A DNA stretch of 64,000 nt from Methylomonas fluvii (GTDB lineage Bacteria > Pseudomonadota > Gammaproteobacteria > Methylococcales > Methylomonadaceae): NCBI RefSeq assembly GCF_014850975.1, contig NZ_JACXST010000002.1, positions 248,001 to 312,000 on the forward strand, written 5' to 3'. A program made the translations under genes and the position numbers. Every line of letters begins with the position of its first letter. The first letter of the stretch is position 1. The notes below the pieces were generated by a model. That model worked only from the letters and a program-made list of their open reading frames with translations. It made no database searches and had not been told where the DNA came from. Shown one piece after another: positions 45,897 to 53,511 of this stretch.

Positions 45897-47663
45897 TTAC
45901 TGATGCTCATGTTTCGCCTTTTCTACGATTAATTTACGAAACATGCCGGTATCCATGTGATACAGCAAATGACAATGAAAGGCCCACTCGCCTTCCGCAT
46001 CTGCCGGCACATCGACGCTGACCGTCTGACCGGGCTTGACGTTGATCACATGTTTTTTCGGGTTGTACATGCCATTCCCATTGTCCAGGTACTGCCACAG
46101 ACCGTGGATATGGATGGGATGATTCATCATGGTTTCGTTTATATAAGTAAAACGAATTCGCTCGCCAAATTTGACTCGAATCGGCTCTGCATCGGCAAAT
46201 TTAGTGTCGTCGAACGACCAGATATAGCGCTGCATATTGCCGGTTAGCCTGAGTTTGATTTCTCGGTCCGGCGGCCCCATTAGCGCATGGTTTGGTTGCA
46301 CGGCGATTAACTGGCTATAGCTCAACGGTTTGGCGGTATCGCTGGCATCCGCCACTGGCATTACATGGCCGGCATGCGGATTCGGAGGGGCATCGGCAGT
46401 GGCATGCTGATGGCCGCTGTGCTCTACCATGGTGGAGTCTGGTGCAAGCGCGCGTTCTGCGTGCGAGTGGTCAACTTCCGCAGTAACCGCTGGTTCATCC
46501 GGTGCTTGATGAGCAGAATGGCCGGCATGCTCGCCTCCCATATCCGCCAAGGTCAACAAAGTCATGGGCCGCAATGCAGGCAATTCGGCATGCAGGTCCG
46601 CGCGCGGTGTCAACGTCGCGCTGACATAACCGCTGCGATCCATCGCTTCGGCAAAAATGCTGTAAGCCTGCTCGGTTTGCGGCTGAACCAAGACGTCATA
46701 AGTTTCCGCCACGGCAATGCGGAATTCCTCTACATCTACCGGCTCAACCGGCTGACCGTCCGCGGCAATCACCGTCATTTTTAGACCCGGCAGACGCACA
46801 TCAAAATGCGTCATTGCCGATGCGTTGATAAAGCGCAAACGCACTGTTTCGCCAGGCTTGAACAGATAGTGCGGTTTCGCTTCCGCAGTTTTGCCGTTGA
46901 TCAAAAACCGGTAATTGGCGCCGGTCACATCGGCCAGATCGGTAGGCTCCATACGCATTTCGCCCCAGGCCAGCCGATCAGCTATGGTTTCCCAAAAACC
47001 CAAGCGTTGAATATCGGCGAAGAAATCACCCACTGTGCGTTGTTGAAAATTGTAATAGTCGCTTTGTTTTTTTAAGCGGGCCATGGTCCGCTGCGGATCG
47101 GCACGCGGCCAGTCGGACAGCATCACCACATAATCGCGATCTACCGTTTGCTGCTCCTGTTGCGGGGCGATGATCAGCGCACCGAACAAACCCTGTTGCT
47201 CCTGCATGCCGGAATGGCCGTGATACCAGTAGGTGCCGCTTTGCTTGACTTTAAACCGGTAGGTAAAGGTCTGGCCGGGTTCAATGCCGTCGAAACTGAT
47301 GCCCGGCACGCCGTCCATTTGGTAAGGCAGAATGATGCCGTGCCAGTGAATTGAAGTGGATTCTTTGAGTAGATTCGTGACTTCTAAGGTCACGTCCTCG
47401 CCTTCCCGCCAATGCAAGGTGGGCGCTGGCAAAGCGGCATCCGCCAGCACGGCCTGCTGAGTTTCGCCGATTAGATTGATCGACTTTTCCGAAACCGACA
47501 AACGATAAACATCGGCCTGCGTCAGGCTGGGCAGCAAATTTGCCAGCATCAGCCATGCAATAGCATATCTATCGACCCGCCCCTTAAACTTCCTGCGCTC
47601 ATGATGTCCTACGATTGCTTTAAGGGCGGGATTGATAGGGTGGGAAAATACCCAATAGCGCAT
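45897..47663 (-). CDS. copA: Copper-resistance multicopper oxidase CopA
   Basis: Periplasmic multicopper oxidase of 588 residues. The four copper-ligand motifs are present: HWHG, WYHGHSG, HPIHIHG and HCHLLYHMDTGM. Between them (about residues 380-450) is a His-rich stretch (HAGHSAHQ, HSHAE, HSGHQH, HAGH), suited to extra Cu(I) binding. AGGGG precedes ATG 47663. The first 31 residues (INPALKAIVGHHERRKFKGR) are encoded by an inverted-repeat unit at 47576-47630. ERRKFKGR followed by a hydrophobic segment ending SLTQA could pass for a twin-arginine signal. First gene of copA-copB. Confidence 0.94.
   Translation of the reverse strand: MRYWVFSHPINPALKAIVGHHERRKFKGRVDRYAIAWLMLANLLPSLTQADVYRLSVSEKSINLIGETQQAVLADAALPAPTLHWREGEDVTLEVTNLLKESTSIHWHGIILPYQMDGVPGISFDGIEPGQTFTYRFKVKQSGTYWYHGHSGMQEQQGLFGALIIAPQQEQQTVDRDYVVMLSDWPRADPQRTMARLKKQSDYYNFQQRTVGDFFADIQRLGFWETIADRLAWGEMRMEPTDLADVTGANYRFLINGKTAEAKPHYLFKPGETVRLRFINASAMTHFDVRLPGLKMTVIAADGQPVEPVDVEEFRIAVAETYDVLVQPQTEQAYSIFAEAMDRSGYVSATLTPRADLHAELPALRPMTLLTLADMGGEHAGHSAHQAPDEPAVTAEVDHSHAERALAPDSTMVEHSGHQHATADAPPNPHAGHVMPVADASDTAKPLSYSQLIAVQPNHALMGPPDREIKLRLTGNMQRYIWSFDDTKFADAEPIRVKFGERIRFTYINETMMNHPIHIHGLWQYLDNGNGMYNPKKHVINVKPGQTVSVDVPADAEGEWAFHCHLLYHMDTGMFRKLIVEKAKHEHQ
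47576..47630. repeat. Inverted repeat within the 5' end of copA
   Basis: CCCGCCCCTTAAA (47576-47588) is the inverted copy of TTTAAGGGCGGG (47619-47630), with one extra C in the left arm. Partial symmetry extends outward (TATCGA on the left, ATTGATA on the right). The unit is read through by the copA frame and encodes the section before its signal-peptide core. Confidence 0.7.
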
Positions 47664-47751
47664 AACACCCCTAAAATCCGGTTAACAGGTGTTTACTCTA
47701 ACATTTTTAAAAGAATCGATACTTCTGAGCGCCAACGGGGGGATTACGGCC

Positions 47752-48159
47752 TTAATCGTCCAGCACAAAGTCGCGCGAATCGCGCATACCTTCCAGAAAA
47801 TTAAACAAGCGTTGCGGACTGATCAGACAGCCAGCCGCCGCTTTTCGGGGCATGATTTCTACTAATACACCCTGTGCGGTCAGCTTGTTCAAGATTTGAT
47901 ACATGAAAAAATCCAGCGTTTCCGCCACACCTATCATATTTTCCCATTCGCCGACCGCTGCCTCGTCGGCATAACGCCGGTACGGCCAGACCGGCAAGGT
48001 TTCGTGACCGTCCACCACCCGCAAGATCCATTGCCGGCTTTCCTTCAAGCCCCAGACTTCGTCCATTTCTACGATACGATACATAAAATATTCCAACAGA
48101 TCTTCATCGCTCATGGATTGAGCCGCATCATATTCTTCTTGGTAGGGTTCGTAGCGCAT
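47752..48159 (-). CDS. DUF2750-like protein
   Basis: A 135-residue soluble protein. Family features are the N-terminal helical DEDLLEYFMYRIVEMDEVWGL, the SRQWILRVVDG strand and the LPVWPYRRYADEAAVGEW motif, then a C-terminal VEIMPRKAAAG strand and helix, as in the DUF2750 family. Function is unknown. ATG 48159 is preferred; an extension to 48264 contains a CDYCCKVVFHYRIG stretch that could be genuine, so the start is uncertain. Confidence 0.75.
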   Translation of the reverse strand: MRYEPYQEEYDAAQSMSDEDLLEYFMYRIVEMDEVWGLKESRQWILRVVDGHETLPVWPYRRYADEAAVGEWENMIGVAETLDFFMYQILNKLTAQGVLVEIMPRKAAAGCLISPQRLFNFLEGMRDSRDFVLDD

Positions 48160-48300
48160 AGTACCGATCCGGTAATGGAAAACCACTTTGCAGCAATAAT
48201 CGCACCACGCTAATCGGCCTTCGCGAGCCCACCAAATTCGGCGAATTGTTGGGTTTACGCGCAAATAAGCCCTATCGCCACGCGTTGACTAAGCGATTTA

Positions 48301-48318
48301 TTGTCGCGTAAGCGACAA
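48301..48318. repeat. Short hairpin upstream of the RRM gene
   Basis: TTGTCGC pairs with GCGACAA around a GTAA tetraloop, followed by AAAA. It sits in the 254-base gap between the divergent DUF2750-like and RRM genes. It may be a structural element or a weak terminator. Confidence 0.4.
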
Positions 48319-48413
48319 AACCTCAAGCAATTGCCGCACAGCGCGTATTTAGCAAAAAAGCCTAATCCGATAAGTTGTATAGTTGCGGGCCTTTAGCATA
48401 AACAAGTAAACCT

Positions 48414-48677
48414 ATGAAATTACTGATACGCAATCTTCCCCGCACCACCACCGAAGCCGAATTGCGGGCCATGTTCGCGGAACACGGCAGCGTGCAGTCT
48501 TGTTCGCTGGTGATGGACAAAGACACCCATAGCTCGAAAGGCTTTGGATTTGTAGAGATGCCCAAAGCCGGCGAAGCCAAGGCCGCCATCAAAACCCTGA
48601 ATGGTTTGGAAATAAACGGCAACCGGATTCGCGTGAAAAAGGCCGAAACCAACGTTGGCGAAGCTGCCGATGACTAA
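48414..48677 (+). CDS. RNA-binding protein with a single RRM
   Basis: An 87-residue RNA-recognition motif protein with RNP2 [10 protein letters not shown] near the N terminus and RNP1 KGFGFVEM at about residues 42-49, in the correct beta-alpha-beta order. Such small RRM proteins are often cold- or stress-induced. The 3' end overlaps the next gene by eight bases, so the two are translationally linked. Confidence 0.94.
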   Translation: MKLLIRNLPRTTTEAELRAMFAEHGSVQSCSLVMDKDTHSSKGFGFVEMPKAGEAKAAIKTLNGLEINGNRIRVKKAETNVGEAADD

Positions 48678-48903
48678 ACCCGGCAAGCAAGATCCATTGC
48701 ATGGCATCACGCTGGAAAACCTGCTGACCCGTTTGGTAGAAAAATATGGCTGGGCAGAATTGGCCAGCCGCATCGACATCAACTGCTTTGCCAAAGACCC
48801 CAGCATTAACTCCAGTCTGAAGTTTTTGCGTAAAACACCGTGGGCACGGCAAAAGGTTGAGGCGCTTTATTTGCAGAGTTCGTGGGTGGAAGATACCGAT
48901 TAA
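48670..48903 (+). CDS. VF530-family small DNA-binding protein
   Basis: A 77-residue protein of the VF530/DUF2132 family with conserved [21 protein letters not shown], then [31 protein letters not shown]. The family structure is a small helical DNA-binding fold. It overlaps the RRM gene, and a joint role in nucleic-acid handling is suggested only by position. The ATG at 48670 is used rather than a TTG five codons upstream. Confidence 0.92.
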   Translation: MTKPGKQDPLHGITLENLLTRLVEKYGWAELASRIDINCFAKDPSINSSLKFLRKTPWARQKVEALYLQSSWVEDTD

Positions 48904-48940
48904 GGAGAATTGCATCCCAGCAATTGCAGGCAATATTTGT

Positions 48941-49669
48941 TTAATGCCAATAAATACCCACCAATCCCACCCAATGATCGCCGGCATAGACATTGGGCCG
49001 CTGAACGCCCAACCCCAATCGCCAGTCGCCGACGACGGGATAAAGCAATTTGACCGTCGCCGCCCCCAAAGCATTGCTGCCGGATAAGTAATCGCCATTG
49101 ATCCGCCACTTGTCGAACAACGGCGCTTCCATATTCACATGCAGACCCACGCTCTGAAAGCCCGCCAAAGCCGCATTGGCGTAATACAGACCTGTATCCA
49201 GATCCGTGTCCCAGTTCGGCAAATGTCGCTGATATTCCAGGTAGGAAAAACTCATAAATACGGTAGCTTGCGTCAACAAGCCAAGACCGCTCTGGGTACC
49301 GGCGATGATTTGCATATCGTGCGCCAGCCAATGTTTTTCCACGTTCAGCATCACGTCAGGCTGAAATGACACTGAAGACGCGGCAGTGGACGCAAATTGC
49401 CCGTTCAGCAAACTCAAGCCCAAGTCCCAACCGGATGCCAAACCGTAATTTGCCGACAGATTAGCAACGGCTGCCGAGCCGAAGATATTAGTCTCTTGTT
49501 CTATATCGATAGTCCCGACATCGGTAACATCGATGTCCGGCATATTGCGCACCGGCTTTTTATGCTGACCAGCATCGGCGCGCTCTTTTGCCGGCAGATT
49601 GGCGGCAAACACCACCGAAAGCATCAAACTTGTTACCGCGATTTTTGCTTTGCAGCCGTCGTTAACCAT
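48941..49669 (-). CDS. Outer-membrane beta-barrel protein, unknown function
   Basis: A 242-residue exported protein with a signal peptide (MLSVVFAANLPAK region). It has an acidic N-terminal stretch and a body of alternating strands with aromatic girdles (GLASGWDLGLSLLNGQF, VFMSFSYLEYQRHLP, DTGLYYANAALAGFQ). The chain ends VGIYWH. It looks like a small porin-like barrel. I do not recognise the family. It is divergent from the small secreted protein at 49836, and a large palindrome lies between them. Confidence 0.65.
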   Translation of the reverse strand: MVNDGCKAKIAVTSLMLSVVFAANLPAKERADAGQHKKPVRNMPDIDVTDVGTIDIEQETNIFGSAAVANLSANYGLASGWDLGLSLLNGQFASTAASSVSFQPDVMLNVEKHWLAHDMQIIAGTQSGLGLLTQATVFMSFSYLEYQRHLPNWDTDLDTGLYYANAALAGFQSVGLHVNMEAPLFDKWRINGDYLSGSNALGAATVKLLYPVVGDWRLGLGVQRPNVYAGDHWVGLVGIYWH

Positions 49670-49781
49670 ATTCCTAAACCCAGGGCCAAATGTTCGGCAG
49701 CTTGGCTATTTTGGAGGATTGGGCAAGCCAGAAACAGTCTAAGCTTGTTCTCGCACCACCCTCATAAAAACTATTTGCACA

Positions 49782-49820
49782 ATAAATATTGTATCGATAC
49801 TATATCGATACAATATTTAT
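49782..49820. promoter_or_regulatory. Perfect 18-bp inverted repeat in a divergent intergenic region
   Basis: The bases 49782-49799 (ATAAATATTGTATCGATA) are exactly inverted at 49803-49820 around the spacer CTA. The ATG of the small gene follows 16 bases later, after CAGGGGAG. It may be a repressor site for both neighbours or an mRNA hairpin over the ribosome site. AT-rich with the core GTATCGATAC, it does not look like a terminator because no GC-rich stem or T tail is present. Confidence 0.75.
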
Positions 49821-49835
49821 CCAGGGGAGTCAGCG

Positions 49836-50063
49836 ATGCGCAAAATAATTATAATAACCGGCATTTTGATGTTGAATTTACTTAGTGCGAATGGCGTTAA
49901 CGCTCAGCCGCAGTCATTTTCAGAAAACGGAATTCTCGCCAATACCTTGCCCGTGCTGCATACCAAAACCTCCGAGCAGTTTGACAACCTGAAAACCGAA
50001 TTGAGCATATATTCCTTGATTGCCGGGATATATGCGCTGTATTGGCTCAAACAACGAGCCTAG
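49836..50063 (+). CDS. Small secreted or membrane-attached protein
   Basis: A 75-residue protein with a signal peptide (IIIITGILMLNLLSANGVNA, then QPQSFS) and a C-terminal hydrophobic segment (YSLIAGIYALYWLKQRA). A strong GGGGAG ribosome site precedes it. I do not recognise it. The close palindrome upstream suggests tight regulation, for example in stress or signalling. Confidence 0.6.
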   Translation: MRKIIIITGILMLNLLSANGVNAQPQSFSENGILANTLPVLHTKTSEQFDNLKTELSIYSLIAGIYALYWLKQRA

Positions 50064-50100
50064 ATCAAGCGCGCCTTACCCGGGAGCCCTATCTGCCAGG

Positions 50101-50910
50101 TCAACGCAGATTGTCGATCTTGTCAGTGGCGTGAACAGCGGTTTGCAAGTCGATCATGCTCTGCTGGCTCACCCGGATTACGCCTCGATAGGGTCGGTCC
50201 AAATCCAGAATAATGAACACCATGACCACAATCAGCCAGACCATGATGTAAGTGACGAACGATGTGCGGTGCCCGGCCAGACCGTTGGTATAACCCACCA
50301 GCGCGCCGCTCATGACAAAGGTGATGTACAACAAGCCCAGCACCAACTCGGGTACATGCCGCTTCACCTCGGCATCGCGTTTGCCAAAATTATCGATCAA
50401 ATCGTTCAAGGCGGGGATAAACAAACCGGTGGTCACCGGACTGGGTGCAAGTTCATTCGCTTGCCGGGCGTAATCCCAAAGCTTCGCTTGCATGCGTCCG
50501 GCCTCGGCGATCAGCGTTTCCCTCTGCCCACGCTGGGTTAGATCGACAGTGCCGGTTCTTACCCGCAAATCCACGTAGTCACGTATCAGACTACTGACTT
50601 CTGCACCGACCGACTTCGGCAATAATTGGGCGCGCAAATAAGCTGTACCAATGGCATTGGCTTCGTCGACCACCGCCTCGCTACGACTATCGTAACGCTG
50701 TAAGGACAAGGAGAACGTAAACCCCAGCAGCAATGCCAGAATGCCGAGTAAAGATCCGGAGATCGAATTGACATGGGCTTTGAAATTATCATCCACCTTA
50801 GGTTTAATCCGTAAACCCAAGCGATAACCGAGTTCTATAGTCAGCGCCATGGATCCCAGCAACACACAGGCGATCAATAAACTATCGATGTCGTAAGTAA
50901 TCTCGTTCAT
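50101..50910 (-). CDS. DUF4239-type membrane protein (bestrophin-like)
   Basis: A 269-residue integral membrane protein. The N-terminal helix SLLIACVLLGSMALTIELGY precedes the family block SGSLLGILALLLGFTFSLSL, then RYDSRSEAVVDEANAIGTAYLRA, and two C-terminal helices (LVLGLLYITFVMSGALVG and FVTYIMVWLIVVMVFIILDLDRP trimmed to its core). This is the DUF4239 pattern; no activity is known. ATG 50910 is used over a GTG at 50931. Confidence 0.85.
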   Translation of the reverse strand: MNEITYDIDSLLIACVLLGSMALTIELGYRLGLRIKPKVDDNFKAHVNSISGSLLGILALLLGFTFSLSLQRYDSRSEAVVDEANAIGTAYLRAQLLPKSVGAEVSSLIRDYVDLRVRTGTVDLTQRGQRETLIAEAGRMQAKLWDYARQANELAPSPVTTGLFIPALNDLIDNFGKRDAEVKRHVPELVLGLLYITFVMSGALVGYTNGLAGHRTSFVTYIMVWLIVVMVFIILDLDRPYRGVIRVSQQSMIDLQTAVHATDKIDNLR

Positions 50911-50994
50911 GATTTGAATTGGCGAAAGCACCTGACAGAAAATTTGGGCAAACTTGCCGTTGCTTGATTATGGAGGACAGTTGAAAATTTGTCA

Positions 50995-51012
50995 TTCCGG
51001 CATATGCCGGAA
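50995..51012. repeat. REP-like palindrome TTCCGGCATATGCCGGAA
   Basis: A perfect 18-bp palindrome preceded by GTCA, as in common methanotroph-type REPs. It lies in a 297-base gap between the divergently read DUF4239 gene start and the MerR gene end, next to the partial MITE at 51032. Confidence 0.7.
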
Positions 51013-51031
51013 GCGAAAAAGTCCTTAAGCT

Positions 51032-51113
51032 ATTAAACCGGCCTTGTTTAAAACGGGTACACCGTTCGGGCTGCGTCTGTCGAAGCCTGATTTGGCATGT
51101 CCTTCGACAGGGC
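51032..51113. repeat. Partial MITE-like element (left end and loop region)
   Basis: ATTAAACCGGCCTTGTTTAA matches the left terminal repeat of the copy at 34576, followed by ACCGTTCGGGCTGCG, TCTGTCGAAGCCTGAT and GTCCTTCGACAGG with several changes. The right terminal repeat is missing. It is a decayed fourth copy. Confidence 0.65.
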
Positions 51114-51207
51114 TCTCCTGATCGCAGCCGAAAAGCTCAGATACTAAGGCGCAAGCGAAGATCGGTAAGCAGCCTCGCGAGTCCGCTGTCTGAGTTTAAC
51201 CTGTCAT

Positions 51208-52110
51208 TCAGTTGGACAACTGCTGTTGCTGGGCCTTGGCGTTGAAATGATCAATATCGGTAATCAACTCGCAGTTGCTTAAATCATTTTGCAATTGCGT
51301 GTAATAAAAATAAGCGCCGCTGCCGCCCAACCATACCTGGGTGGGCTCACTGCTGACCGAATCTATGATTAGCTGCAATTCGTCGAGAGTTAATTGCTCC
51401 GGCGGAGTCTTGACCAAGCCCATGACTATGACGTCCGGCTTTAAATGCTGGCAAGCCTCGATAATATCTTTGGCTGGCAGATCGGCACCTAAGTAGTAAC
51501 AGTTGTATCCCTGGTTAGCGGCAATCAGACAGCTCACCAAAATGCCAAACTCATGCGGGTCGCCGCTCGGCGTGGCGAACAGCATGCCCGGATTGTTTTT
51601 CGAGTGGTGGTGCAAATTGTTCACCATGCTCAACACAATCCGCTTGATACAGCTGGAAAACATGTGTTCCTGGGCGATGTTCAACTTTCCGTCATGCCAA
51701 AGCTCTCCCACTGTTTGCAAGGCAGGCAACAAAATGTCTCTGGCGTAGTCCAACGGCTCGGCAGCAATCAGAGCCTTCTTCAACAACTGTTCGCAGCGTT
51801 CGATTCTGTATTGTTTCAACGAATCGATGATCTGCGCCAATAGCGGGGACTGTTCTTTCGCCGGTTGTACGCTGACTTGCTTCTGAAAGTCTTGTAGTTG
51901 CTGGTTGTCCAGGGTCGCCAGCTTGCCGATGGGATGGCCCTTTCGGGTCAGATTGACCAATAGCGTCAATTTTTCCAAATCCTGTTGCGAATAGAAACGC
52001 CGACCCGTGCTGTTCCGCGCCGGCATGATGCAGGCGTAGCGACGTTCCCAGGCTCTTAGTGTTTCCGCTGTTAATCCGGTTAAGGAGGTAATCGCTTTAA
52101 TTGAGTACAT
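51208..52110 (-). CDS. MerR-type regulator with cobalamin-binding domain (CarH/LitR-like photoreceptor)
   Basis: A 300-residue light- or B12-responsive repressor candidate. The MerR helix-turn-helix is TGLTAETLRAWERRYACIMP. The helical cap has the signature W138-x9-E148-H149 (LWHDGKLNIAQEH). The Rossmann-type B12-binding domain has DPHEFG (D184, H186 as cobalt ligand, G189) and GADLPAKDI. In CarH, AdoCbl binding makes a DNA-binding tetramer that light breaks. It is divergent from the sigma factor gene across 91 bp. No carotenoid genes lie in the window. Confidence 0.93.
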   Translation of the reverse strand: MYSIKAITSLTGLTAETLRAWERRYACIMPARNSTGRRFYSQQDLEKLTLLVNLTRKGHPIGKLATLDNQQLQDFQKQVSVQPAKEQSPLLAQIIDSLKQYRIERCEQLLKKALIAAEPLDYARDILLPALQTVGELWHDGKLNIAQEHMFSSCIKRIVLSMVNNLHHHSKNNPGMLFATPSGDPHEFGILVSCLIAANQGYNCYYLGADLPAKDIIEACQHLKPDVIVMGLVKTPPEQLTLDELQLIIDSVSSEPTQVWLGGSGAYFYYTQLQNDLSNCELITDIDHFNAKAQQQQLSN

Positions 52111-52157
52111 TGTTCAACTTTTGTATAGAAAATACTTTGACAAACATTCTACATTCT
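52107..52157. promoter_or_regulatory. Candidate CarH operator repeats between the MerR regulator and the sigma factor genes
   Basis: Tandem 11-bp units resembling nTnTACAnnnn. On the plus strand they are TTTGACAAACA (52136-52146) and TTCTACATTCT (52147-52157); on the minus strand CTATACAAAAG (52128-52118) and TTGAACAATGT (52117-52107). Two of the four are exact and two have one mismatch. The minus pair overlaps the regulator start codon. A consensus TTGACA (52137-52142) is embedded in the plus pair, so bound protein could block a -35 element. Confidence 0.5.
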
Positions 52158-52201
52158 AGTAAGTTATTTGCCAACAACTTAAATAACCAAGTGAATTGAT
52201 T

Positions 52202-53461
52202 ATGTCCAACTTAGCCGCATTGCCAATTGATAGCGAGATGGATTCGATAACAGAATCCCAACCTAACTCACTTGCCGTTCAAGTTGAACAGGCCAGGCAG
52301 ACTTTGTTAGGGTTGTTACTGGAAAATAAACAAACCAACATATTGATAATTAACAGGTTCTTGAACGACCTCAACTCCGGAGTCGATAGCTCGGATTTGA
52401 TCGTCGCCAAGAACTCAGACGACTACAAAAGGCTGCTGCAATTACTAGTCAACAGCCAGGCGGTATATAGAAATACCGCAGGCCTTGATGGTGAGAATAA
52501 CGGACAGGACAAAGTTGTACAAGCTGAGAATGTTGTACAACTTATGGGGTCGGAGTTTGCACAACAATCCCTGATAGCCCGCTCAGTCAATCGCTTGTTG
52601 TACAGCCTGCACTTGTTACCGGTATTTTTGATGGACAGTGCGGCACAAGCAGACAGCATATTGACTGTGGACACCGAAGATGGCGCCGATTTCAAAAAAC
52701 GCTTGGGCAAAGCCAAACGGGAATTGAGAAGCTTGCGCCAGGAAATGATCTCCGCTAACACAGGCTTGGTGGCGTTCGTGGCCCACAAGTACAAAACCAG
52801 TAACCTTAGCTTTGAAGATTTGATGCAAGAAGGCCTGGTCGGGCTCATTAAAGCAGTAGACAGATTCGATCCGGATCGCGGCATCTGCTTTTCCACTTAC
52901 GCTATTTATTGGATCAGGCAGGCTATATCCCGTCTGATAGTCAAACAAGAAAAAATTGTGCGTTTGCCGGTGGCTTTGGCCGAAAAAGCCGCCACCGTAT
53001 TCGAAGCTATGCGCAGTTGCTACCTTAGATATGAGCGCTGGCCGAGCATCGCCGAATTAAAACTGGCTTGCGATTTATCCGAGCAAGAGATTAAAACCAT
53101 CAGCAGCTACTATCAGGCCACCCATTCTTTGGATGCGTCTATAGGCGATGATGACGATAACCTGGAATTGATGGCAAAAATGCAGCAGCATCAATTCAGT
53201 CTGCCACTCGATGAACTAATTGATCAGGATCTGGCTCAATATGTCGACAAAGCAGTTGCTTCGCTACCGGAAAAACAGGCGGCGATCTTAACCATGCGTT
53301 TCGGTCTGCGCGATCACACGGAAATGACCTTGCAGGCAGTAGCGGATCAGCTGCATGTTACTCGGGAGAGAGTCAGGCAAATTCAAAATGAAGCTTTAAA
53401 AAAACTGAAACAACAATTTGGCTTTGACCTTATGCTATTTCTCGAACCCAAGGACGGCTAA
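52202..53461 (+). CDS. RNA polymerase sigma factor, sigma-70 family (group 2/3)
   Basis: A 419-residue sigma factor. Region 2 is VAFVAHKYKTSNLSFEDLMQ, then GLVGLIKAVDRFDPDRGICF and STYAIYWIRQAISRLI. Region 3 follows, and region 4 has the helix-turn-helix TLQAVADQLHVTRERVRQIQN. The N-terminal 170 residues do not look like region 1.1 of RpoD and are not similar to a factor I know. It is divergent from the CarH-like gene and upstream of hflK. A perfect inverted repeat lies inside the gene at 52512-52543. Confidence 0.93.
   Translation: MSNLAALPIDSEMDSITESQPNSLAVQVEQARQTLLGLLLENKQTNILIINRFLNDLNSGVDSSDLIVAKNSDDYKRLLQLLVNSQAVYRNTAGLDGENNGQDKVVQAENVVQLMGSEFAQQSLIARSVNRLLYSLHLLPVFLMDSAAQADSILTVDTEDGADFKKRLGKAKRELRSLRQEMISANTGLVAFVAHKYKTSNLSFEDLMQEGLVGLIKAVDRFDPDRGICFSTYAIYWIRQAISRLIVKQEKIVRLPVALAEKAATVFEAMRSCYLRYERWPSIAELKLACDLSEQEIKTISSYYQATHSLDASIGDDDDNLELMAKMQQHQFSLPLDELIDQDLAQYVDKAVASLPEKQAAILTMRFGLRDHTEMTLQAVADQLHVTRERVRQIQNEALKKLKQQFGFDLMLFLEPKDG
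52512..52543. promoter_or_regulatory. 11-bp perfect inverted repeat inside the sigma factor gene
   Basis: AAGTTGTACAA (52512-52522) and TTGTACAACTT (52533-52543) are exact inverted copies around a 10-base spacer. It encodes KVVQAENVVQ. Each half contains TTGTACAA, itself a palindrome with a TACA core as in the intergenic repeats. Candidate internal operator or mRNA hairpin. Confidence 0.4.
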
Positions 53462-53511
53462 CAATAACAATCATTGACCCAGGTCAGGCTAACACTACAA
53501 GAGGAGTGATT

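Noticed and set aside
45797-45910. Longer copB start upstream of 45796
   Set aside because: The added part is a translated REP palindrome (VIPAKAGIQ) without a signal peptide at its head.
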